From contig NZ_VOHJ01000001.1 of NCBI RefSeq assembly GCF_007923255.1, positions 62,001-126,000 of the forward strand: 64,000 bases of DNA. The letters run 5' to 3'. Shown piece by piece: positions 1-9,944 of this stretch; position 1 is the stretch's first letter, and every line of letters begins with the position of its first letter. The position numbers and the translations under genes are program-made. Below the pieces are notes generated by a model. It was not told the DNA's origin, ran no database searches, and worked only from the letters and a program-made list of their open reading frames with translations. The stretch is from Vulcaniibacterium thermophilum. GTDB taxonomy: Bacteria; Pseudomonadota; Gammaproteobacteria; Xanthomonadales; Xanthomonadaceae.

Positions 1-294
1 GAGTACCTGCGCAAAGGTCGCCAAGTGTACATCGAAGGCTCCATCCGTTACGACAAGTTCACCGGTCAGGACGGACAGGAGCGCTACATCACCGAGATCG
101 TCGCCGACGAGATGCAGATGCTCGGCGGTGGCGGCGGCGAAGGCGGCGGCGCACCGCGCCGCGAGTACGGCGGCGAATCGCGCGCCCCGCGCCAGGCGCC
201 GCAGCGCGCCGAGTCCGCCCCGCGCCGCGAGGCGCCTGCCGCCCGCAACAACGATTTCGCCGGCGACTTCGCCGACGACGACATTCCGTTCTGA
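1..294 (+). CDS. ssb: Single-stranded DNA-binding protein, 3' part
   Basis: SSB binds single-stranded DNA during replication, recombination and repair. The frame is open from the first base, so the start lies before the window; 97 codons are visible. The first 40 residues or so match the last strands of the OB fold (motif [15 protein letters not shown]). A glycine/arginine/proline-rich linker of about 45 residues follows, and then the acidic tail ending DDDIPF, which in this family docks partner proteins. The tail is intact, so the 3' end is complete. It is followed by rmlB after 64 bases, a chance neighbour with no functional tie. Identity is very likely from the tail and fold end. Confidence 0.95.
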   Translation, partial: EYLRKGRQVYIEGSIRYDKFTGQDGQERYITEIVADEMQMLGGGGGEGGGAPRREYGGESRAPRQAPQRAESAPRREAPAARNNDFAGDFADDDIPF

Positions 295-358
295 GAGCGA
301 CGGATCCGTTCCACGGCCGCCTCCGCGGCGGCCTTCGCATGTCCGTAAGGAGTTCCCG

Positions 359-1411
359 ATGGCCACCTGGATCGTGACCGGCGGCGCCGGCTTCATCGGC
401 GGCAATTTCGTGCTGGAGGCGGTGCGCCGGGGCGTCCGCGTCGTCAATCTCGACGCGCTGACCTACGCCGGCAACCTCGACACGCTCGCCTCCATCGCCG
501 ATGCGGACCATCATGTGTTCGTGCATGGCGACATCGGCGACGGCGAATGCGTGGAGCGCCTCCTGCGCGAGTACCAGCCGGACGCGATCGTCAACTTCGC
601 GGCGGAGAGCCACGTCGACCGCTCGATCGACGGCCCGGCCGCGTTCGTGCGCACCAACGTGGTCGGCACCCTGAACCTGCTGGAGAAGGCCCGCGACTAC
701 TGGCGCGGCCTGGATGCGGCGCGGCGCGACGCGTTCCGCTTCCTGCACGTGTCCACCGACGAGGTCTACGGCAGCCTGGGTCCGACCGGCAAATTCACCG
801 AGCAGACGCCCTACGCGCCGAACTCGCCGTACTCCGCCTCCAAGGCGGCGTCGGACCATCTGGTGCGCGCGTTCCACCACACCTACGGCCTGCCGACGCT
901 GACCACCAACTGCTCGAACAACTACGGGCCGTTCCAGTTCCCGGAGAAGCTGATCCCGCTGATGATCGCCAAGGGCCTGGCGGGCGAGCCGCTGCCGGTC
1001 TACGGCGATGGCCTCAACGTGCGCGACTGGCTCTACGTCGGCGATCATTGCGCGGCCATCCGGCGCGTGCTCGAGGCCGGACGCGTCGGCGAGACCTACA
1101 ACATCGGCGGCGACGCCGAGCGCGCCAACATCGAAGTGGTGCGCGCGATCTGCCGCCTGCTCGACGAGCGCCGCCCGCTGCCCGATGGCATCGCGCGCGA
1201 GTCGCTGATCACGTTCGTCAACGACCGCCCCGGTCACGACCGCCGCTATGCGATCGACGCGTCGAAGATCAAGCGCGAACTGGGTTGGCAGCCGACGGTG
1301 ACGTTCGAGGAGGGCATCGCGCTGACCGTCGACTGGTACCTGGACAACCAGGCATGGGTGCGGCGCGTGCTCGACGGCAGCTACCGCCTCGAACGCATCG
1401 GCCAGGGCTGA
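359..1411 (+). CDS. rmlB: dTDP-glucose 4,6-dehydratase
   Basis: Converts dTDP-D-glucose to dTDP-4-keto-6-deoxy-D-glucose, the second step of dTDP-L-rhamnose synthesis for LPS or exopolysaccharide. 350 residues, the usual family length. It is an extended SDR enzyme: the NAD-binding motif [10 protein letters not shown] is at residues 8-17, the Thr-Asp-Glu catalytic group (STDEVYG) at 132-138 and the YSASK active-site pair at Tyr158/Lys162. The start at 359 is chosen because AAGGAG lies at 347-352, six bases upstream, and the protein then begins just before the Rossmann strand; a longer reading from 128 would add low-complexity sequence overlapping ssb. First gene of rmlBACD, with tight spacing to rmlA (10 bases). 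Confidence 0.96.
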   Translation: MATWIVTGGAGFIGGNFVLEAVRRGVRVVNLDALTYAGNLDTLASIADADHHVFVHGDIGDGECVERLLREYQPDAIVNFAAESHVDRSIDGPAAFVRTNVVGTLNLLEKARDYWRGLDAARRDAFRFLHVSTDEVYGSLGPTGKFTEQTPYAPNSPYSASKAASDHLVRAFHHTYGLPTLTTNCSNNYGPFQFPEKLIPLMIAKGLAGEPLPVYGDGLNVRDWLYVGDHCAAIRRVLEAGRVGETYNIGGDAERANIEVVRAICRLLDERRPLPDGIARESLITFVNDRPGHDRRYAIDASKIKRELGWQPTVTFEEGIALTVDWYLDNQAWVRRVLDGSYRLERIGQG

Positions 1412-1421
1412 GGACGCAGGC

Positions 1422-2306
1422 ATGGCACGCAAGGGCATCATCCTCGCCGGCGGCTCCGGCACCCGGCTGTATCCGCTGACGCAGGCGGTGAGCAAGCAAC
1501 TGCTGCCGGTGTACGACAAGCCGATGATCTACTACCCGCTCAGCGTGCTGATGCTGGCGGGCATCCGCGACGTGCTCATCATCAACACGCCGCACGAGCA
1601 GGTCCTGTTCCAGCGCCTGCTGGGCGACGGCGCGCAATGGGGCATGCGCTTCGAGTACGCCGTGCAGCCCAGCCCGGACGGGCTCGCGCAGGCGTTCCTG
1701 ATCGGCGAGCGCTTCCTCGACGGCGCGCCGAGCTGCCTCGTGCTCGGCGACAACATCTTCCACGGTCCGGGGCTGACCGCGCTGCTCAAGCGCGCCGACG
1801 AGCGGCGCGAGGGCGCCACCGTGTTCGGTTACTGGGTGCACGACCCCGAGCGCTACGGCGTCGCCGAATTCGACGCATCGGGCCGCGTGATCGGCATCGA
1901 GGAGAAGCCCGCGCGGCCGCGGTCCAATTACGCGGTGACCGGCCTGTACTTCTACGACGGGCGTGCGCCGCAGTTCGCCGCGGCCTTGAAGCCTTCCGCC
2001 CGTGGGGAGCTTGAGATCACCGATCTGAACCGCCGTTACCTCGAGGAAGGCAGCCTGCACCTGGAGCGTCTCGGCCGCGGCTACGCCTGGCTCGATACCG
2101 GCACCCACCAGTCGCTGCTGGAAGCGTCCACCTTCATCGAGACGATCGAGGCGCGCCAGGGCCTGCGGATCTGCTGTCCGGAGGAGATCGCCTGGATCAA
2201 CGGCTGGATCGGCGACGAGGATCTCGTCCGGCTGGCCAGACCGCTGGCGAAGAACGGCTACGGGCAGTACCTGCTCAGCCTGATCGAGCGGGGCCACGTG
2301 CCATGA
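1422..2306 (+). CDS. rmlA: Glucose-1-phosphate thymidylyltransferase
   Basis: Joins glucose-1-phosphate and dTTP to give dTDP-glucose, the first step of dTDP-rhamnose synthesis. 294 residues, standard for the short RmlA class. The nucleotidyltransferase signature [11 protein letters not shown] starts at residue 10, followed by KPMIYYPLS and the metal-site region LGDNIF. The C-terminal part holds the conserved [10 protein letters not shown] segment. Second gene of the operon; its stop overlaps the rmlC start (ATGA at 2303-2306), so translation is probably coupled. Confidence 0.97.
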   Translation: MARKGIILAGGSGTRLYPLTQAVSKQLLPVYDKPMIYYPLSVLMLAGIRDVLIINTPHEQVLFQRLLGDGAQWGMRFEYAVQPSPDGLAQAFLIGERFLDGAPSCLVLGDNIFHGPGLTALLKRADERREGATVFGYWVHDPERYGVAEFDASGRVIGIEEKPARPRSNYAVTGLYFYDGRAPQFAAALKPSARGELEITDLNRRYLEEGSLHLERLGRGYAWLDTGTHQSLLEASTFIETIEARQGLRICCPEEIAWINGWIGDEDLVRLARPLAKNGYGQYLLSLIERGHVP

Positions 2307-2860
2307 AAGTGATCGGCACCGACCTGCCGGGTTGCATGGTGATCGAGCCGAAGGTTTTCGAGGACGCGCGCGGCTTCTTCTACGAATCGTTCAACTGCGA
2401 CCGGCTCGCCGCCCACGGGCTGGACTTCCGCTTCGTGCAGGGCAACGTGTCCGCGTCGAAGCGCGGCGTCCTGCGCGGGTTGCACTACCAGTGGCCGAAA
2501 CCGCAGGGCAAGTACGTCACGGTGCTCGAGGGCGAGGTGTGGGACGTCGCGGTCGACATCCGCCGCGGCTCGCCCACCTTCGGCCGCTGGACCGCCGTGC
2601 TGCTGAGCGCCGACAACCGGCGCCACTTCTGGATTCCGGAAGGCTTCGCGCACGGCTTCGTCGCGCTCAGCGAGCGCGCGGTCTTCAGCTACCTCTGCAC
2701 CGCCACCTACGACCCGCAGGCGGACGCCGTGGTCCGCTGGGACGACCCGCAGCTCGCGATCGACTGGCCGGTGAGCGAGCCGCTGTTGTCCGACAAGGAC
2801 GCGCGCGCGCCGCTGCTGGCCGGGATCGATCCGGAGCGTCTCCCCGTCTACCGGCCATGA
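2303..2860 (+). CDS. rmlC: dTDP-4-dehydrorhamnose 3,5-epimerase
   Basis: Epimerises C3 and C5 of dTDP-4-keto-6-deoxyglucose, the third rhamnose step. 185 residues with the RmlC double-stranded beta-helix. The catalytic-base region LRGLHYQW puts the conserved histidine at residue 61, and the [12 protein letters not shown] segment that forms part of the pocket is present. The gene starts in a 4-base overlap with rmlA and its own stop overlaps the rmlD start, so all four enzymes appear to be read from one message. Confidence 0.97.
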   Translation: MKVIGTDLPGCMVIEPKVFEDARGFFYESFNCDRLAAHGLDFRFVQGNVSASKRGVLRGLHYQWPKPQGKYVTVLEGEVWDVAVDIRRGSPTFGRWTAVLLSADNRRHFWIPEGFAHGFVALSERAVFSYLCTATYDPQADAVVRWDDPQLAIDWPVSEPLLSDKDARAPLLAGIDPERLPVYRP

Positions 2861-3765
2861 GGCTGCTGCTGCTCGGCGCCAACGGCCAGGTCGGCCATGA
2901 ACTGCGGCGCAGCCTGGCGCCGCTCGGCGAAGTGGTGGCGACCACCCGCACCGGCATGCTGCCGGACGGCGGCCCGTGCGAGGCGCTGGATCTGCACGAG
3001 CCGGGCAGCGCCGCGCGCATGATCGAACGCGTGCGCCCGGATGCGGTGATCAACGCCGCGGCCTACACGGCGGTCGACCGCGCCGAGGACGAGCCGGCAT
3101 CGGCCTTCCGCATCAACGCCGAAGCGCCTGCGGACATCGCGCGCGCCTGCGCCGCGCTCGCCATCCCGCTGGTGCATTACTCGACCGACTACGTGTTCGA
3201 CGGCACCGCCACGCGGCCCTACCGCGAGGACGATCCCACCGCGCCGCTCGGCGTGTACGGCGCGAGCAAACTCGCCGGCGAGCGGGCGATCCGCGACAGC
3301 GGCTGCGCGCACCTGATCCTGCGCACCGCGTGGGTCTATGGCCTGCACGGCCACAACTTCCTGAAGACGATGCTGCGGCTCGCCGCCGAACGCGATGCGC
3401 TGCGCGTGGTCGACGACCAGATCGGCACGCCGACCCCGGCCTGGCTGATCGCCGACGTGACCGCACGTCTGCTGCGGGACGGACTGCACGTGCGCGGCGT
3501 GCGCCACCTGACCGCGGCAGGCCGGACCTCCTGGCATGGCTTCGCGAGTGCGATCGTCGAGCAGGCGCATGCCCGCGGCCTGCTCGCGCGCGCGGTCCCG
3601 GTGCACGCGATCGCCACCGCCGACTTCCCGACCCGCGCCCGCCGCCCGGCGTTCTCCGTCCTCGACTGCGCGGCGCTGACGCAGGATCTGCGCGAGCCGC
3701 TTCCCGACTGGAACGCAGCGCTCGCCGCCACCCTGGAGGGGGTGACCCCCGCCGCGATCCGTTGA
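2857..3765 (+). CDS. rmlD: dTDP-4-dehydrorhamnose reductase
   Basis: NAD(P)H-dependent reduction of dTDP-4-keto-L-rhamnose to dTDP-L-rhamnose, the last step. 302 residues. It begins [13 protein letters not shown], the dinucleotide-binding strand and loop; further on are STDYVFDG and VYGASK, the SDR active-site Tyr and Lys. The start at 2857 is an ATGA overlap with the rmlC stop; longer readings in this frame would run through rmlC. Last gene of rmlBACD. The next gene, a secreted peptidase, starts 69 bases on with its own leader, so the operon probably ends here, although I see no clear terminator. Confidence 0.97.
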   Translation: MRLLLLGANGQVGHELRRSLAPLGEVVATTRTGMLPDGGPCEALDLHEPGSAARMIERVRPDAVINAAAYTAVDRAEDEPASAFRINAEAPADIARACAALAIPLVHYSTDYVFDGTATRPYREDDPTAPLGVYGASKLAGERAIRDSGCAHLILRTAWVYGLHGHNFLKTMLRLAAERDALRVVDDQIGTPTPAWLIADVTARLLRDGLHVRGVRHLTAAGRTSWHGFASAIVEQAHARGLLARAVPVHAIATADFPTRARRPAFSVLDCAALTQDLREPLPDWNAALAATLEGVTPAAIR

Positions 3766-3834
3766 GTGTCGGGCAGCCCCCGTCTGACATACGCTTGTCG
3801 CGGGGATGCCCGTCACAGCAAGCAGGGGACAGCA

Positions 3835-5832
3835 ATGAAGACAGGGGTATGGATCGCGGCCGGTCTGGCGCTGGCGTGCGCGTTCGGCGCGCGCGCGGCG
3901 GCGGAGCCGGCACCGTTGCCGATCGAGGATTTCGTCCGCCACCCGACCTACAGCGAAGTCAGGATCTCGCCCGCCGGCGAGTACCTGGCGATGACGGTCG
4001 ACCGCGGCGGGCAGGACGTACTGACCGTGCTGCGCACGGCCGACCTGAGCATCGTCAAGGTCAACCAGCTCCCCGACGAGAAGAGCATCGGCTCGTTCTA
4101 CTGGGTCAGCCGCGACCGCCTGGTGTTCAACGCGGTCAAGAAATTCGGCCGCTTCGCCGCTCCGTTCAACACCGGCGAGTGGTACGGCGTCAACGCCGAC
4201 GGCAGCCAGCCGCGGCCGCTGGTGTTCTTCGGCACGCTCGATGCGACCCAGCGCAACAAGACCACCGACGGCATCTACAGCATGCTCGACACCCTGCGCG
4301 GCGACGACCAGCAGGTGCTGATGGCGGTCGCCAAGCCGCGCTCGAGCAAGGGCGCCGGAACCGAGGTGGTCGCGCTGGACGTGCTCTCCGGCCGCCGGCG
4401 CGAGATCGTCCGTGCGCCGCGCGAGAACTGCTCGATCGAGACCGACGCCAGCGACCAGCCGCGTTTCGCGGTCTGCTACGACGCGCAGAACGATGCCGGC
4501 CAGTTCGAGGAGCACCTCGAGCTGTACCGGCTGGAAGGCGCCAAGTGGGTGCTGATGAACCGCTCGCAGGATGCGGGCACCCGCATCCGGATCGTCGGCG
4601 TGGCGCCCGACGGCACCGTCTACGCGGAGCAGGACGACCGTAAGGCGCCGGCCGCGTTCGGCACGCTGGACCCGTCCACCGGCAAGTTCACCAAGCTGTT
4701 CCAGGATCCGGTCGCCGACCCCGCGGGCTACATCCGCGCCGCCGACATGCGCACGATCATCGGCGTGGTCACCGAGGCCGGCGCGCCGAAAGTGCATCTG
4801 CTGAACGAGGAACATCCCGACGCCGAGCTCTACGCCTCGCTCGCGCAGGCTTTCCCCGGCCAGTTCGTCACCTTCTCCAGCGCGACCGACGACGGCCGCA
4901 AGATCGTCGTCACCGTGCGCAGCGACCGCAATCCGGGCGAGTTGTACCTCTACGACCGCGACACCGGCAAAGCGCGTTTCCTCATGCAGAGCCGCAAGTG
5001 GATCGATCCCAAGCGCATGGCGAGCGTGAAGCCCTTCAGCTTCACCGCCCGCGACGGCGTGCGGATCTACGGCTACCTGACGATCCCGAACGGCTCCGAC
5101 GGCCGCAACCTGCCGATGATCGTCAATCCGCACGGCGGCCCGATCGGTCCGCGCGACCACTGGTTCTTCAACTGGGAAGCGCAACTGCTCGCCAGCCGCG
5201 GCTACCTGGTGCTGCAGGTGAACTACCGCGGCTCCGGCGGCTACGGCCAGGCCTTCCAGGACATGGGTCATCGGCAGTGGGGCGGCAAGATGCAGGACGA
5301 CCTCACCGATGCGGTGCGCTGGGCGGTCGCCCAGGGCTACGCCGATGGCGACCGGGTCTGCATCTACGGCGGCAGCTACGGCGGCTATGCCTCGCTGATG
5401 GGCGTGGCGAAGGATCCGGACCTGTACAAATGCGCGTTCGGCTACGTGGGCCTGTACGACGTGCAGATCCAGAAGAAGCTCAGCGACACCGCGGACTGGT
5501 ATGCCGGCCAGAGCTTCTTCGAGCGCACCTTCGGCGCCACCCGCGCCGAGCAGGATGCGATCTCGCCGGTCAATCACGCGCACAAGATCAAGGCCGCCGT
5601 GTATCTCGCCGCCGGCGCGCGCGATCAGCGCTGCCCGCCCGAGCACACCGAGGCGATGCGCGACGCCCTGATCAAGGCCGGCAATCCGCCCGAGGGCGTG
5701 ATCATCCAGTCCGGCGAGATGCACGGCTTCTACGACGAGAAGAACAACCTGAAGCTGTACACCGAGATGCTCGCCTTCTTCGGGCGGCACATCGGCGGCA
5801 AGGTGCAGGTCGGGGACGCCAAGCGCGAGTAG
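3835..5832 (+). CDS. Secreted S9-family (prolyl oligopeptidase-like) peptidase
   Basis: Serine peptidase expected to trim oligopeptides outside the cytoplasm. 665 residues: a signal peptide (about residues 1-23, ending ARAAA), an N-terminal beta-propeller-like half, and a C-terminal alpha/beta-hydrolase domain from about residue 405. The triad is Ser514 in GGSYGGY, Asp597 in GARDQR and His630 in EMHGFYDE. The start at 3835 gives a good signal peptide after an AGGGGA-type ribosome site; the reading from 3766 would bury it. A strong terminator follows at 5865-5896. It is a paralogue of the interrupted gene just downstream, with the same layout and long shared motifs. Confidence 0.93.
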   Translation: MKTGVWIAAGLALACAFGARAAAEPAPLPIEDFVRHPTYSEVRISPAGEYLAMTVDRGGQDVLTVLRTADLSIVKVNQLPDEKSIGSFYWVSRDRLVFNAVKKFGRFAAPFNTGEWYGVNADGSQPRPLVFFGTLDATQRNKTTDGIYSMLDTLRGDDQQVLMAVAKPRSSKGAGTEVVALDVLSGRRREIVRAPRENCSIETDASDQPRFAVCYDAQNDAGQFEEHLELYRLEGAKWVLMNRSQDAGTRIRIVGVAPDGTVYAEQDDRKAPAAFGTLDPSTGKFTKLFQDPVADPAGYIRAADMRTIIGVVTEAGAPKVHLLNEEHPDAELYASLAQAFPGQFVTFSSATDDGRKIVVTVRSDRNPGELYLYDRDTGKARFLMQSRKWIDPKRMASVKPFSFTARDGVRIYGYLTIPNGSDGRNLPMIVNPHGGPIGPRDHWFFNWEAQLLASRGYLVLQVNYRGSGGYGQAFQDMGHRQWGGKMQDDLTDAVRWAVAQGYADGDRVCIYGGSYGGYASLMGVAKDPDLYKCAFGYVGLYDVQIQKKLSDTADWYAGQSFFERTFGATRAEQDAISPVNHAHKIKAAVYLAAGARDQRCPPEHTEAMRDALIKAGNPPEGVIIQSGEMHGFYDEKNNLKLYTEMLAFFGRHIGGKVQVGDAKRE

Positions 5833-5864
5833 CGTTTGCTCCGCGTCCGACGCCTGCTAGCATC

Positions 5865-5896
5865 CGACGGCCACCGGGGAGGTGGCCGTCGTTTTT
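5865..5896 (+). terminator. Intrinsic terminator after the first S9 peptidase gene
   Basis: A perfect 11-bp stem (5865-5875 with 5881-5891), a 5-base GGGGA loop and five T at 5892-5896: a textbook rho-independent terminator on the + strand. It separates the first S9 gene from its paralogue, so the second should have its own promoter or depend on read-through. Confidence 0.92.
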
Positions 5897-5917
5897 CCGG
5901 GACAGGGGAGGTCTCCG

Positions 5918-7900
5918 ATGCGCTTCGCGCTCTTCGTTTCGTTGCTGATCGCCGGCCTGCTGGCCGCCGTGCCCGCCGACGCGGTCGACATCGACCGCTT
6001 CCTGCGCAAGGACACGTTCGAGAAACTCACGATCTCGCCGACCGGCGACTACTTCGCCGCGACCGTGCCGTTCGAGGACCGCACCGCGCTGGTGATCCTG
6101 CGCCGCAGCGACAGGAAGCTGCTCGGTACGTTCTCCCTCGGGCGGCATTCGCACGTGCAGGAGTTCGTCTGGGTCAGCCCGGAGCGGCTGCTGATCGCGG
6201 TGGCGGAGAAGATGGGCTCGCTCGACCGGCCGGTGCTGACCGGCGAGCTGTTCGCGATGGACGCCGACGGCTCCTCGCCCGAGCTTCTGGTCGGCTATCG
6301 GGCCCAGGACAACGGTTTGGGCACGCGGATCGTCGGCAAGAAGGAGGAATTCGTTTACGCCGAGCTGGTCGACGACCTGCCGGCCGACGACCGCAACGTC
6401 ATCATCGCGGTCACCCCGTTCAGCGCCGACGCCTACAGCCGTGCGGACCGCATGGACGTGCACACCGGCCGCCGCGTCACCGTGGCGCGCTCGCCGGTGC
6501 GCAACGCCTCCTTCGTCACCGACAACAAGGGCGTGGTGCGTTTCACCTACGGCATCGGCACCGATCGGCGCATGCGCGTCTTCCACCGCGCCGCGGAGGG
6601 GCAGGAGTGGGAGCTGATCAGCGACGAAACCCGCACCGGCCTTGCGGAAATTCCGGTCGGCTTCGCCGAGGACGACCGCACCGCCTACCTCGTCGCCGAG
6701 CAGGCGGACGGCCCCGACAAGCTGATCGCCTACGACGTGGTGACGCGCGAGCGCCGCCCGGTGCTGGGGCACGAGATCGCCGACCCGGCGCGCCTGCTGT
6801 ATCGGCCCTACACCCGCACGCCGATCGGCGCGGTGTTCCTGGACGGCCGCCGGCACACGAGCTTCATCGACCGCAACTCGCCGGAAGCGCGCATGCAGCG
6901 CAACCTGGAGGCCGCGTTCGCCGGCCATGCGGTCGAGATGACCTCGCGCACGCGGGACGGCCGGCTGACGCTGGTCTAAGTGTTCAGCGACCGCAACCCC
7001 GGCGACTTCTACCTCTTCGACTCCCAGACCAAGAAGGCCGATCTCGTCATCAGCCGGCGCGAATGGATCGACATCGACGCCATGGCCGAACAGCGGCCGG
7101 TGACGATCGCCGCCCGCGACGGCACGACCCTGCACGGCTATCTCACCGTGCCGCGCGGCCGCGAGGGCAGGCTGCCGATGATCGTCCATCCGCACGGCGG
7201 GCCGTTCGGCGTGCAGGACGTGTGGGGGTTCGACGACGACGTGCAGATGCTGGCCGCGGCCGGCTATGCGGTGCTGCAGGTGAACTTCCGTGGTTCCTCC
7301 GGCTACGGCAAGGCGTTCCGTGCCGCCGGCGCGCGCGAGTGGGGCGGGCGCATGCAGGACGATCTCACCGACGCCACCCGCTGGGCCATCGCGCAGGGCC
7401 ATGCGGATCCGGCACGGATCTGCATCTACGGCGCGAGCTACGGCGGCTACGCGGCGCTGATGGGCGTGGCGAAGGAGCCCGACCTGTACGCGTGCGCCGC
7501 CGGCTACGTGGGCGTGTACGACCTGCCGACCATGTACAGCCACGGCGACATCCAGCGCAGCACTTCCGGCGAGACCTACCTGCGCGAGTGGCTCGGTGCG
7601 CCGGAAGCGGTGGCCGCGGTCTCGCCGGCGCGGCTGGCCGGGCGCATCCGCGCACCCGTGTTTCTGGCCGCAGGCGGCGAGGACGAGCGCGCTCCGCCGC
7701 AGCACACCGAGATGATGGAGAAGGCGCTGCGCCGCGCCAACGTGCCGGTGGAAGCGCTGTACTACGCGACCGAGGGCCACGGCTTCTATCGCGAGGAGCA
7801 CCGCCGCGAGTACTACGCGCGCCTGCTCGCGTTCTTCGCGCGGCATCTCGGCGGACAGGCGGCGACGACCGGCGCCGCGCCGGCCGACGCGAAGAAATAG
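5918..7900 (+). pseudogene. S9-family peptidase gene interrupted by one in-frame stop
   Basis: A paralogue of the gene at 3835, with signal peptide (MRFALFVSLLIAGLLAA), propeller-like half and hydrolase half, 661 codons in a single frame. The frame is broken only by TAA at 6977-6979, in the motif where the neighbour reads VTVRSDRNPG and this gene reads V-stop-VFSDRNPG. No frameshift is present and the sequence is well conserved on both sides. The triad is intact beyond the stop: Ser507 (GASYGGY), Asp589 and His621 in full-length numbering. As read, 5918-6979 would give a 353-residue exported fragment without active site. A GTG at 6980 could open a 306-residue hydrolase domain without signal peptide, but I see no ribosome site for it. 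Recent nonsense mutation, sequencing error or read-through are all possible. GGGGAGG at 5906-5912 supports the start at 5918. Confidence 0.85.
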
Positions 7901-7924
7901 CGGCGTTCCGGCAGTCGTGGGCGA

Positions 7925-7956
7925 ACGGCCCGATGCGTTATGCTCGGGCCGTTTGT
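7925..7956 (+). terminator. Hairpin terminator between S9 peptidase and OPT genes
   Basis: Nine-bp perfect stem ACGGCCCGA (7925-7933) with TCGGGCCGT (7944-7952), 10-base loop, then TT. It lies 25 bases after the peptidase stop and just before the OPT start at 7978. The T-tract is short, so efficiency is uncertain. Confidence 0.65.
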
Positions 7957-7977
7957 CCGTCTGCCCTCGGAGCGCAC

Positions 7978-9915
7978 ATGAGTTCGCCGGCACAGATTCC
8001 CCAGCTGACGTTTCGGGCCGTTCTTCTGGCCGTCATCCTCGCGGTCGTGCTGTCGGCGGCCAATGCCTATCTCGGTCTGTTCGCGGGCTTGACGATCGCC
8101 ACCGCGATTCCGGCGGCGGTGGTCTCGATGGGCGTGCTGCGTCTGCTCGGCGGCGGCACGATCCTCGAGAACAACATCGTGCAGACCGGCGCCTCGGCCG
8201 GCTCCTCGATCGCGGCGGGCGTGATCTTCACCATCCCGGCGCTGCTGATCCTCGGTTACTGGCAGGACTTCAAGTACTCGTGGGTGCTCGCCATCGCCGG
8301 TCTTGGCGGTCTGCTGGGCGTGCTGTTCTCGGTGCCGCTGCGGCGTTCGATGATCGTCGAGGACCCGCTGCCGTTCCCGGAAGGCAAGGCCGCCGCGGAA
8401 GTGCTCAAGGCCGGCGAGAACCCCGGCCCGGGGCTGAAGATCCTCGGGCTGTCGGCGGGCATCGGCGGGCTGGTGAAGCTGGCCGCCGAGAGCGGCCTGC
8501 GGATGATTCCCGACAACGCGGCCGGCGCCGGCTTCTTCGGCAAGTATCTGGGCTACATGGGGACGGGGCTTTCGCCGGCGCTGCTGGGCGTGGGCTACAT
8601 CGTCGGGCTCAACATCGGCATCGTCGTGGTGTCGGGCAGCATCCTCGCCTACAACATCGCCATTCCGCTGTACCACGCGTTCTTCCTCGCCGGCGATCCG
8701 GAAGTCGCCGCGCAGGTGGCGGGCAAGACGGCGGCGGAGGCGGCGGCGATCATCCGCGCCGAACGCATCCGTTATCTCGGCGTCGGCGCGATGCTGATCG
8801 GCGGCATCTGGACGCTGTTCTCGCTGCGCAAGTCGTTGCTGTCCGGCATCCGCAGCGGCATCGCCGCCGCGCGCAAGGGCGCGGGTGCGAATCTCGCCGA
8901 GACCGAGCGCGATCTGCCGATGAAGTGGATGCTGGTCGCGCTGGTGCTGTTCATCCTGCCGCTGCTCGCGCTGTACCAGGCCATCGTCGGCAGTTGGGGC
9001 GTCAGCGTGCCGATGACGATCATCATGATCGTGGCGGGCTTCCTGTTCGTGTCGGTGTCGGCGTATCTGGCCGGTCTGGTCGGCTCGTCCAACAACCCGG
9101 TGTCGGGCATCACCATCGCCACCATCCTGTTCGCGTCGGTGGTGCTGATGCTGCTGCTGGGCAGCGACTCCAAGATCGGCGCGGTGGCCGCGATCATGAT
9201 CGGCGCGGTGGTGTGCTGCGCGGCGGCGGTCGGCGGCGACAACCTGCAGGACCTCAAGGCCGGTTATCTGGTCGGCGCGACGCCGTGGAAGCAGCAGTTG
9301 ATGCTGGGCATCGGCGCGTTCTCGTGCGCGTTGATCATGGCGCCGGTGCTGAATCTGCTGCACCAGGCCTACGGCATCGGCGATCCCACCCGCGAGGGCT
9401 CGCTGCAGGCTCCGCAGGCCACGCTGATGGCATCGGTGGCGCAGGGCATGTTCGGCGGCAAGCTGCCGTGGGACATGATCGCCGCCGGCGCGGTGATCGG
9501 CGCGATCGTGATCGCGATCGACAGCGCGCTGAAGGCGCGCGGTTCGCACTTCCGCGTGCCGGTGCTGGCGGCCGCGATCGGCATCTATCTGCCGCTGGAG
9601 CTGATGGTGCCGATCTTCCTCGGCGGCCTGCTGGCGTATTTCGTCGAGCGCCGCCACGGCGTCGTGGGCGCCGACGAGAGCCTGCGCGACCGCGTGCATC
9701 GTCCCGGCGTGCTGTTCTCGGCCGGCCTGATCACCGGCGAGGCGCTGATGGGCATCGCGATCGCCATTCCGATCGTGGTGAGCGAACGCGCCGACGTGCT
9801 GGCGCTGCCGGAGCGGTTCCACTTCGGTCAGGCGGTCGGCCTGGCGGTGCTGGCCATCGTCGGCTGGCTGATCTACCGCACCGGCGTGCGCGCACCGCAC
9901 GCGCCGCGCGCCTGA
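7978..9915 (+). CDS. OPT-family oligopeptide transporter
   Basis: Inner-membrane carrier of the OPT/YSL family, expected to import oligopeptides by proton symport. 645 residues, almost wholly hydrophobic, with about 14-16 membrane segments starting at residue 12. Family features include the early segment AANAYLGLFAGLTIATAIPA, the NNIVQTGASAGSS stretch near residue 60, and SSNNPVSGIT in the middle. The start at 7978 is preceded by CGGAG; an ATG at 7933 in the same frame would fall inside the terminator stem and is less likely. Sitting among exported peptidase genes, it fits a role in taking up their products. Confidence 0.92.
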   Translation: MSSPAQIPQLTFRAVLLAVILAVVLSAANAYLGLFAGLTIATAIPAAVVSMGVLRLLGGGTILENNIVQTGASAGSSIAAGVIFTIPALLILGYWQDFKYSWVLAIAGLGGLLGVLFSVPLRRSMIVEDPLPFPEGKAAAEVLKAGENPGPGLKILGLSAGIGGLVKLAAESGLRMIPDNAAGAGFFGKYLGYMGTGLSPALLGVGYIVGLNIGIVVVSGSILAYNIAIPLYHAFFLAGDPEVAAQVAGKTAAEAAAIIRAERIRYLGVGAMLIGGIWTLFSLRKSLLSGIRSGIAAARKGAGANLAETERDLPMKWMLVALVLFILPLLALYQAIVGSWGVSVPMTIIMIVAGFLFVSVSAYLAGLVGSSNNPVSGITIATILFASVVLMLLLGSDSKIGAVAAIMIGAVVCCAAAVGGDNLQDLKAGYLVGATPWKQQLMLGIGAFSCALIMAPVLNLLHQAYGIGDPTREGSLQAPQATLMASVAQGMFGGKLPWDMIAAGAVIGAIVIAIDSALKARGSHFRVPVLAAAIGIYLPLELMVPIFLGGLLAYFVERRHGVVGADESLRDRVHRPGVLFSAGLITGEALMGIAIAIPIVVSERADVLALPERFHFGQAVGLAVLAIVGWLIYRTGVRAPHAPRA

Positions 9916-9944
9916 TCTCCCCTGCATAGCCCGGAGTTTCCGAG

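Noticed and set aside
89-1519. 476-codon frame on the minus strand opposite rmlB
   Set aside because: Arg/Ala/Val-rich composition typical of a shadow frame in GC-rich DNA; opposite a clear gene with ribosome site and motifs.
2848-5790. 980-codon minus frame opposite rmlD and the S9 peptidase
   Set aside because: Shadow frame; no start signal or domain.
6980-7900. Independent 306-residue peptidase gene starting at GTG
   Set aside because: No ribosome site, no signal peptide, and begins in the middle of a domain; better read as the second half of an interrupted gene.
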